This document shows positions 58,354 to 64,000 of a stretch of DNA of 64,000 bases, one piece after another. The stretch is taken from the NCBI RefSeq assembly GCF_000732195.1, contig NZ_JNNU01000004.1, forward strand, positions 186,001 through 250,000, in the 5' to 3' direction. The position numbers were made by a program, and so were the translations under genes. This DNA is from Neorhizobium vignae (GTDB taxonomy: Bacteria > Pseudomonadota > Alphaproteobacteria > Rhizobiales > Rhizobiaceae). The notes under the pieces were generated by a model. The model saw only the letters and a program-made list of their open reading frames with translations, was not told the DNA's origin and made no database searches. Positions within the stretch are counted from its first letter, which is position 1. Every line of letters begins with the position of its first letter.

Positions 58354-59214
58354 TCATCGGCAGTTATCCAGGCGGCGATAGCCGGTGGGTTGCTGGTAGA
58401 GCCAGCCGATCCGCTGGACGGCCGCCTCAAAATTCTCGCGGGCGACGCTCATCGTGTGACCGTTGGCGTGGAGAAGCGTCTCGGCATTCTCCATGATGCC
58501 GACATGACCCTTCCATAAAACGAGGTCGCCGCGGCGAAGTTCCCCTTGGCCGATCTCTTTGCCGATCGAGGCCTGCATATCGGAGTCGCGCGGGGCAAAT
58601 TGGCCGGTCATCATCAGGGCGAGTTGCACGAGCGATGAGCAATCAAGACCGAAACCGGAACGGCCACCCCAGAGATAGGGCGTCTCGAGGAATTTTTCGG
58701 CGACGGCGACGTAATCGTCACCCAAGGTCTCCGCGATGGGGAGGCAATGGCGGGCGATCACCGCCTCGCCGCTTGCCAGGACGAAATAACGCGTGCCGCG
58801 GGTTTCCGCCTCGCCGACGACGGTGACGCGGCTGCCCATGGACAGGGCGCCGACCGGCGGCTTGCGAAGCTCCGGTTCCGGATACAGGAAGGTGCGGGGC
58901 ACGGCGATGCGATGGGTGGGTTCGTCCAGGCTTCCGAGCATCGTCTCCGGCAGGTAGCCGACATAACCGTCCTGATCGGCCTGCACCCAGGCAAAACCAT
59001 CGGCACGGTCGAAGACGCGGACGGTTTCGCCCCAGAGAAGTTCGGTATCGATGCCGCGGGCAAGGTCCGGTGCCGGGCGGAGCTGGGCCACCGGCACGGC
59101 GATGCGTGCCGGTTCGCCGCGGACGAACAGGTCTGCCTCGACGCTGCCCTTCAGCGTCTCGTCTGCGAGGTCGGGACGGAAGGCGTGCAGGCGTCTGTCG
59201 AGCAGTTCGGTCAT
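58354..59214 (-). CDS. NlpC/P60 family endopeptidase with SH3-like domains
   Basis: 286 residues. Two SH3-type regions (about 35-95 and 100-155), then a C40 peptidase: Cys192 in GFGLDCSSLVQLAL, His237 in WKGHVGIM and His249/Asn251 in LLHANGHTMSV. Enzymes of this build cut gamma-D-Glu-diaminopimelate bonds in peptidoglycan fragments. There is no signal peptide, so it probably acts in the cytoplasm in recycling. It sits downstream of MarR and the M17 peptidase, all on one strand. Confidence 0.9.
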   Translation of the reverse strand: MTELLDRRLHAFRPDLADETLKGSVEADLFVRGEPARIAVPVAQLRPAPDLARGIDTELLWGETVRVFDRADGFAWVQADQDGYVGYLPETMLGSLDEPTHRIAVPRTFLYPEPELRKPPVGALSMGSRVTVVGEAETRGTRYFVLASGEAVIARHCLPIAETLGDDYVAVAEKFLETPYLWGGRSGFGLDCSSLVQLALMMTGQFAPRDSDMQASIGKEIGQGELRRGDLVLWKGHVGIMENAETLLHANGHTMSVARENFEAAVQRIGWLYQQPTGYRRLDNCR

Positions 59215-59249
59215 CTCAAAATCCCTTCGGGCGCTTCACGGCAAACCCA

Positions 59250-59591
59250 TCACTGGCGGCCTTCCCGGATGATCAAGTCGCCCAGCTTTTCCAGATAGAG
59301 CGCACCCGCCACGGTGCGCTTGATCACCACGTTGCGGCGGTCCCGCTCGTCGCGCTGGCGGTCCACCAGTCCCATCTCGCCCATCGTGTCGAGCGCGCGG
59401 GTGATGACCGGCTTGGTGACGCCAAGCGTCGCCGCCAGCCCGCGCACCGTATGCGGCGGCGGCACGAGGTAAATATGCAGCAGAATGGACATCTGGCGCA
59501 ATGTCAGATCGCGGCCGTCGTGGCGCACCTGCTCCAGCGATACCCGGTGCCAGAGGCCCAGCGCTTCCGTGGCGGTCAGTTCAACCGGCAT
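59250..59591 (-). CDS. MarR family transcriptional regulator
   Basis: 113 residues, short for MarR, covering the winged helix: LTLRQMSILLHIYLV, TVRGLAATLGVTKPVITRAL, MGLVDRQRDERDRRNVVIKR. ATG 59591 has GAGGG 5 nt upstream; GTG 59594 is alternative. It lies between two cell-wall peptide genes and may control them. Confidence 0.87.
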   Translation of the reverse strand: MPVELTATEALGLWHRVSLEQVRHDGRDLTLRQMSILLHIYLVPPPHTVRGLAATLGVTKPVITRALDTMGEMGLVDRQRDERDRRNVVIKRTVAGALYLEKLGDLIIREGRQ

Positions 59592-59676
59592 CACGACCCT
59601 CGGTTCAAAATCGGCCTTGGTTCAATATCGGGCGGACTTTAAGCCGAAGGTCTTACCGGTTTGTTTCGGAGCCGTT

Positions 59677-61071
59677 TTATTTCGCCGCCATGTCGCGGAT
59701 CGTGCGGTAGAGCGCACGGATCGCAAACGCCTCGCCGCCGACCGGTGCCTGCGGCTTTTCGGCCGCCACCCAGCCATAGATGTCGAAATGCACCCAGCTC
59801 CTGGTCGCGGTGACAAAGCGCTTGAGGAAAAGTGCCGCGGTGATCGCACCGGCCATGCCGCCCGAGGGCGAATTGGTAATATCGGCGGCGCGCGAGCGGA
59901 TATCCTTGTCGTAGCCCATCCACAGCGGCAGGCGCCACATCGGATCGGCTTCCGTGCGGCCCGCGTCCATCAGTTTGCCGGCAAGCGCTTCGTCGTCGGT
60001 GAAATAGGGCGCAAGCTCGGTGCCCAGCGCGACGCGGGCGGCCCCCGTCAGCGTCGACATATCGATCATCAGGTCCGGCGGGTTTTCGTCCGCGTAAGCC
60101 AGCGCGTCGGCAAGGACCAGCCTGCCTTCCGCATCGGTATTGTCGATCTGGACGGTGATGCCCTTGCGGCTCCTGTAGATATCGCCGGGACGGAAGGCAT
60201 TGCCGGAAATGGAGTTCTCGACCGCCGGCACCAGAACCTGCAGGTCCACTTCAAGACCCGCATCCATAATCATCAGGGCAAGGCCCATGACGTTCGCGGC
60301 ACCGCCCATGTCCTTCTTCATCAGCGCCATGTTGGCGGCACCCTTGATGTCGAGGCCGCCGGTATCGAAGCAGACGCCCTTGCCGACCAGGGTGACGCGC
60401 GGATGGCCCTTCTTTCCCCAGCGCATTTCGAGCAGGCGCGGAGGTGAGACGCTGGCGCGGCCGACCGTATGGACGAGTGGAAAGTTCCGCGTCAGCAGGT
60501 CTTCGCCGACGATAGAGGTGACGGTCGCGCCATAGTGTTCGCCGAGCGCCCGGAAAGCCGCTTCGAGCTCGAGAGGCCCCATCTCGTTGGTCGGGATATT
60601 GATGAGGTCGCGGGCGAGGAAGACGCCGGCAAGCTGGCGCTCGACATCGCCGGCATCGGCCGTGACCGGTATCGCAAGCCGGACATCCTTCTGCTTTTCG
60701 GACTTGTAGCGGCTGAAGCCATAGGTACCGAGGCCGTAACCGAGAGCAAGATGCGCATCGCCAAGCGTCGAGGTCTCGACATGCCAGTCACCCGCCGGCA
60801 GGAGCTTCGAGAGTTTTCCGGTGATGAAAGGCGCCTCGGCGGGTTCGCTGCCGAGGCCGAACAGGGCGCTGCCCACCTCACCCTCCGCCGTCGGCAACAG
60901 AAGCAGCGCGCCGGCTTCCGCCTTGAAGCCCGCCGCCTTCGCCCAGGCGAGTGCCACCGCGTCGAGCTTCCCAGCCTCGAGGTCGGAAGGCGTCACGGCA
61001 TGGACCGGCCTGGTCGCCGCTCCTTTCGCGCTGAAGGGAGAGGGACGTTCGATATATTGATAGGGTGCCAT
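59677..61071 (-). CDS. Leucyl aminopeptidase, M17 family (cytosolic)
   Basis: 464 residues. The metal and catalytic site is visible: GKGVCFDTGGLDIKGAANMA near 250, MKKDMGGAANVMG near 268, and the M17 signature NTDAEGRLVLADAL near 325. The N-terminal domain is shorter and different from E. coli PepA (503 residues), as in the rhizobial PepB-like branch. It trims peptides in the cytoplasm. Divergent from tadD across 141 bp. Confidence 0.94.
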   Translation of the reverse strand: MAPYQYIERPSPFSAKGAATRPVHAVTPSDLEAGKLDAVALAWAKAAGFKAEAGALLLLPTAEGEVGSALFGLGSEPAEAPFITGKLSKLLPAGDWHVETSTLGDAHLALGYGLGTYGFSRYKSEKQKDVRLAIPVTADAGDVERQLAGVFLARDLINIPTNEMGPLELEAAFRALGEHYGATVTSIVGEDLLTRNFPLVHTVGRASVSPPRLLEMRWGKKGHPRVTLVGKGVCFDTGGLDIKGAANMALMKKDMGGAANVMGLALMIMDAGLEVDLQVLVPAVENSISGNAFRPGDIYRSRKGITVQIDNTDAEGRLVLADALAYADENPPDLMIDMSTLTGAARVALGTELAPYFTDDEALAGKLMDAGRTEADPMWRLPLWMGYDKDIRSRAADITNSPSGGMAGAITAALFLKRFVTATRSWVHFDIYGWVAAEKPQAPVGGEAFAIRALYRTIRDMAAK

Positions 61072-61107
61072 GGAGGGAGCCTTCGGAAGCTGCTGGAATC
61101 GCTCATC

Positions 61108-61131
61108 TTAACGATCTGTTAGGGTTAACAG
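61108..61131. promoter_or_regulatory. CtrA-like half sites and inverted repeat upstream of tadD
   Basis: TTAA-N7-TTAG at 61108-61122 (CtrA consensus TTAA-N7-TTAA, one mismatch), joined to CTGTTA-N4-TAACAG at 61116-61131. In Caulobacter pilus genes are CtrA-controlled, so the site is plausible, but a one-mismatch match is expected by chance at times. Confidence 0.35.
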
Positions 61132-61212
61132 TTTATTGCTGGAGTGGAAATGCGCTATATGCCCGCTCCTTATTCGGAAGACGTGGCACCGGACCGAACG
61201 AGACCGCACCCC

Positions 61213-62046
61213 ATGACCGCTTCCGCAGCCGTGACGCTTCGCAAGACCCGCCTCGCCCAGACCGCCGCTCTCGCAATTCTCGCCGTTCTCTCGGTTACCG
61301 GCTGCGCGACAAAGCGGGATGTGGAAACGACGGGCTCCATCCCGAGGACCTCGGCCGCCTCCATGGACGGCATGAACGCGAACGATCTTGCCAGCACCGA
61401 GAAGTCTGTCGGTGCGAGCTATGCCCGGGATCCCAAGAACAAGCAGATCGGGCTGCAATACGCGACAGTGCTCGGCATGACAGGCAAGAATACGCAGGCG
61501 CTTGCCGTGATGCAGCAGGTGGTGATCGCCCATCCTGCCGACCGCGACGTGCTGGCAGCCTATGGCAAGGCGCAGGCCGGCGCCGGCCAGCTCGAACAGG
61601 CGCTCGCGACCATCAACCGCGCCCAGACCCCAGATCATCCGGACTGGCGGCTTTATTCGGCCGAAGGCGCCGTGCTCGACCAGCTCGGCCGCTCGGCGGA
61701 GGCCCGCCAGAAATACCGCATGGCGCTGGACACACAGCCGAACGAGCCGAGCGTGATGTCCAATCTGGGAATGTCCTACGTGCTTTCCGGCGACCTGAAG
61801 ACGGCGGAAACCTACATGCGCAATGCCGCCGGCCACCCCGCCGCCGACAGCCGCGTCCGCCAGAACCTGGCGCTCGTCGTCGGCCTGCAGGGCCGTTTCG
61901 CGGAAGCCGAACAGATCGCCCGCCGGGAACTCTCGCAGCAGCAGGCCGACGCCAACGTCACCTATCTGCGTTCGATGTTATCCCAGCAGAATGCCTGGGC
62001 AAAGCTCGCCGACAAGGACGGCAAAAGCAAACCCAGTACGAATTGA
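61213..62046 (+). CDS. tadD: TadD-like tetratricopeptide lipoprotein of the Tad pilus
   Basis: 277 residues from ATG 61213. Lipobox LSVTGC with Cys31. About five TPR units follow: YARDPKNKQIGLQYATVLGM, AHPADRDVLAAYGKAQAGAG, EGAVLDQLGRSAEARQKYRM, NEPSVMSNLGMSYVLSGDLK and RQNLALVVGLQGRFAEAEQI. TadD sits at the outer membrane and helps pilotin-type assembly. ATG 61150 has the better ribosome site (GGAG 5 nt away) but would put the lipobox at residue 52; I prefer 61213. Confidence 0.85.
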   Translation: MTASAAVTLRKTRLAQTAALAILAVLSVTGCATKRDVETTGSIPRTSAASMDGMNANDLASTEKSVGASYARDPKNKQIGLQYATVLGMTGKNTQALAVMQQVVIAHPADRDVLAAYGKAQAGAGQLEQALATINRAQTPDHPDWRLYSAEGAVLDQLGRSAEARQKYRMALDTQPNEPSVMSNLGMSYVLSGDLKTAETYMRNAAGHPAADSRVRQNLALVVGLQGRFAEAEQIARRELSQQQADANVTYLRSMLSQQNAWAKLADKDGKSKPSTN

Positions 62047-62069
62047 TCGGGCTACCGTCATCCCAACAA

Positions 62070-62092
62070 AAAACCGGCTTAGCGCCGGTTTT
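62070..62092. terminator. Bidirectional terminator after tadD
   Basis: AAAACCGGC pairs with GCCGGTTTT around TTAGC, followed by ACTGTTTTT. It also lies downstream of the minus-strand peptide at 62128. Confidence 0.85.
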
Positions 62093-62127
62093 ACTGTTTT
62101 TGGGATGGGTCCTCCATCGCCACGCCC

Positions 62128-62199
62128 TCAGATGAGGCGCGAGATCACCGTAATGATTCCACCGATCAGGACGAGGTTCACGCAAAGTCTTGCCAGCAT
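62128..62199 (-). CDS. 23-residue hydrophobic peptide (probable small membrane protein)
   Basis: ATG 62199 has GGAGG 7 nt upstream. The 23 residues start MLARLCVNLVLIGG and end TVISRLI, a single membrane helix with Arg near each end and one Cys. It lies between tadC and the terminator. Proteins this short are missed by standard gene callers; the start, site, composition and terminator all agree. Function unknown. Confidence 0.6.
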   Translation of the reverse strand: MLARLCVNLVLIGGIITVISRLI

Positions 62200-62354
62200 C
62201 GGGTATCCTCCAAAATCATGTGGTGCTTCGATCCGCGTTCGTAAACGGACGGAATTTTCGCTCGATGGGAGGATATTGATGGATCGCCGCTGAATACGGT
62301 CTGAAGCCGGAATTCAGGTGGCGTTCACCGTCGGCTCGGCGCCGGCCGGCTTTA

Positions 62355-63329
62355 TCAAAACTTGTCGGCGACCTGGATGCCGGCTGGGCCGAGAATGACA
62401 GCAATCAGCACCGGCAGAAAGAACAGGATCATCGGCACGGTCAGCTTCGGCGGCAGGGCGGCGGCCTTCTTTTCCGCCTCGTTCATCCGCTCGTCGCGGC
62501 CTTCCTGAGCAAGCACACGCAGCGCCGAGGCGATCGGCGTACCATAACGTTCGGCCTGGATCAGCGCCTGGGTAACAGCCCGGACGATATCGAGCTGGGT
62601 GCGGATGCCGAGATTTTCGAGCGCGGTGCGGCGGTCCTGCAGGAAGGAGAGCTCGGCCGTCGTCAGCACCATTTCCTCGGCCAGCGGCGGCGATGCCTGC
62701 GCCATTTCCTCGGCCACGCGGCGCATCGCCGCTTCCATGGAAATCCCCGACTCGACGCAGATCAGCATCAGGTCTAGCGCGTCGGGCCAGGCCCGCTTGA
62801 TGGAAAGCTGGCGCTTCTTGACCCGGTTGGAAATGTAGATGTTCGGTGCATAAAAACCGATATAGGCGACGACGATCGCCGCCAGCATCCGGATCGGGAA
62901 CGGCCGGGTGGCGAGGTTGCCAAGCACGAAAATCCAGACGATGGCGCCTGCGAGGAAAACGAAGGGCAGCAGGAACCGGGCCAGCAGGAACATGTTGAGG
63001 GCGTTCTGCGACCTCAGGCCGGCGGCACGAAGCCTGTTGACGGTGTTGTCGTCCACCAGCGCCTTGCGCAGATTGAAGCGCTCGACGATCTGCCGGACGG
63101 ACTGATTGTTCTGTGCGCGCAGCGAGGTCTTCGACTGTTCGGAATTCATGCGGGCGCGTTCGCGGGCGCGGATCTGTTCGCGCTCGGTGGAGACCGCCTT
63201 CATGCGCTTGTCGAGGTCTCCTTTTTCGAGGAACGGGCTCGCCAGCGTGTAGAGGGTCGCGAAAACCGCCACGGCCACCAGGATCGCCAGCAGTGTGGTC
63301 GGGTCGGTGAGCGTCGTTGCCAGTCCCAT
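62355..63329 (-). CDS. tadC: Tad pilus inner-membrane protein TadC
   Basis: 324 residues, T2SSF domain. Three to four spans (about 13-33, 112-160, 295-318). The core reads KRAWPDALDLMLICVESGIS, then EEMVLTTAELSFLQDRRTA and YGTPIASALRVLAQEGRDER, with the Glu and Gly positions of GspF-type proteins. With TadB it anchors the TadA ATPase. Starts 12 bp after the tadB stop. Confidence 0.94.
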   Translation of the reverse strand: MGLATTLTDPTTLLAILVAVAVFATLYTLASPFLEKGDLDKRMKAVSTEREQIRARERARMNSEQSKTSLRAQNNQSVRQIVERFNLRKALVDDNTVNRLRAAGLRSQNALNMFLLARFLLPFVFLAGAIVWIFVLGNLATRPFPIRMLAAIVVAYIGFYAPNIYISNRVKKRQLSIKRAWPDALDLMLICVESGISMEAAMRRVAEEMAQASPPLAEEMVLTTAELSFLQDRRTALENLGIRTQLDIVRAVTQALIQAERYGTPIASALRVLAQEGRDERMNEAEKKAAALPPKLTVPMILFFLPVLIAVILGPAGIQVADKF

Positions 63330-63341
63330 CGCTCCGTCCCC

Positions 63342-64000
63342 TCAGATGTCGAAGTTGATCATGTTGCGCATGACGAAAATGCCGATCGACATCCAGACGC
63401 CGGACATCAAAAGGATCAGGTGCCCGCGCGGATCGGTGAAGATGATCGAGATGTACTGAGGCGAGGTGAGGTAGACGAGCAGCGAGACGATGAAGGGCAA
63501 AGCGCCGATGATCACGGCCGAAGCCTTGGCTTCCATCGACAAGGCCTGCACCTTGGCCTTCATCTTCCTGCGCTCGCGCAGCACCTTGGAAAGATTGCCG
63601 ATCGCTTCGGAAAGATTGCCGCCGGCCTGGCCCTGGAGGGTGATGACGATCGAGAAGAAATTCACTTCCGGCAGCGGCATGGTCATCATCATGCGCGAGC
63701 AGGCTTCCGGAATGCTCAAGCCCACCTGCTGGGATTCGATCACGCGGCGGAATTCCGTCTTCACCGGTTCCTGGCCGTCGGAAGCGATCAGCCGCATGGC
63801 ATCGTTGAGCGGCAGGCCGGATTTGATCGAGCGCACCATCACGTCGAGCGCGTTCGGAAATTCCTCGAGAAACTTGTTCTGGCGACGCTTGACCAGGAAA
63901 CCGATGATCCAGCGCGGCAGCCCGACCGAACTGACGAAGGCGGCACCGACGGCGGCAAGCAGCGGCAGGCCGGCGATCAGGGCCACAAGGAAAACGAAGA
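63342..64000 (-). CDS. tadB: Tad pilus inner-membrane protein TadB, N-terminus cut by the window
   Basis: The frame runs off the right edge; about 219 codons are visible of an expected 320-340. T2SSF domain: EFPNALDVMVRSIKSGLPLN, then MMMTMPLPEVNFFSIVITLQ and GGNLSEAIGNLSKVLRERRK. A GTG at 63986 is in frame but is unlikely to be the start, since TadB usually has 100 more residues. Partner of TadC. Confidence 0.93.
   Translation of the reverse strand, partial: FVFLVALIAGLPLLAAVGAAFVSSVGLPRWIIGFLVKRRQNKFLEEFPNALDVMVRSIKSGLPLNDAMRLIASDGQEPVKTEFRRVIESQQVGLSIPEACSRMMMTMPLPEVNFFSIVITLQGQAGGNLSEAIGNLSKVLRERRKMKAKVQALSMEAKASAVIIGALPFIVSLLVYLTSPQYISIIFTDPRGHLILLMSGVWMSIGIFVMRNMINFDI

Overview
The window is high-GC, gene-dense bacterial chromosome from an alphaproteobacterium, most likely of the Rhizobiaceae (Rhizobium/Agrobacterium/Sinorhizobium group). 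This rests on the whole gene set: a rhizobial membrane-bound ferritin (mbfA) under an Irr-type iron control element, an rhizobial-type orphan flagellin, Tad pilus genes, a HisKA_2 sensor kinase, a bacterial transglutaminase-like cysteine protease, and the infC-rpmI-rplT-pheST block. Housekeeping genes (xseA, infC, rpmI, rplT, pheS, pheT, lepA) mark it as chromosome. I saw no rRNA, tRNA, CRISPR array, insertion sequence or complete prophage.

Layout. 1-6.0 kb: the end of an ArsC/Spx-family gene, a YbaK deacylase, a metallo-beta-lactamase-fold hydrolase, a secreted unknown, an M29 aminopeptidase, a quinone-reductase-like flavoprotein and xseA. 6.2-7.2 kb: two small proteins, one like the head-spike base of gene transfer agents, then a tiny membrane protein. 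7.2-11.6 kb: a gtr-like glycosylation cassette with a divergent GT-C-type membrane protein, a polyprenol-phosphate-type GT2, a methyltransferase, an EmrE-like protein and a GtrA-like protein. 11.6-15.9 kb: a sugar-type oxidoreductase, two aldo/keto reductases, a lumazine-binding-like protein and an M15-like protein. 16-21 kb: the translation block, with infC appearing to start at an ATC codon. 21-25.6 kb: an alpha/beta hydrolase, BTLCP, a sensor kinase and mbfA. 25.7-30.1 kb: two near-duplicate TRAP substrate-binding proteins flanking an AraC/SDR pair.

30.3-31.6 kb: a cold-shock/S21 group. 31.6-40.3 kb: transporters and their regulators (TetR-MFS, XRE/cupin-MFS), hydrolases and small secreted proteins. 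40.4-44 kb: lepA, a ccdAB toxin-antitoxin pair and an orphan flagellin. 44-44.9 kb: a non-coding stretch rich in palindromes. 45-51.3 kb: an ankyrin protein and an aromatic-acid catabolic group (MarR, 3-hydroxybenzoate-type monooxygenase, TetR, LigI-like lactonase, TctC-type binding protein). 51.3-57.8 kb: the full leucine/isovalerate operon liuABDEC, translationally coupled. 57.9-61.1 kb: a secreted unknown, an NlpC/P60 protein, a MarR and an M17 aminopeptidase. 61.2-64 kb: tadD, a 23-residue membrane peptide and convergent tadC/tadB, the last cut by the window edge.

Several regulators sit beside textbook operator palindromes that overlap sigma-70-like promoters, so local control can be read for the TetR-MFS pair, MarR-monooxygenase, TetR-LigI, XRE-MFS, ccdAB and mbfA. 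All functions are assigned from sequence motifs and family knowledge only; no search was run.
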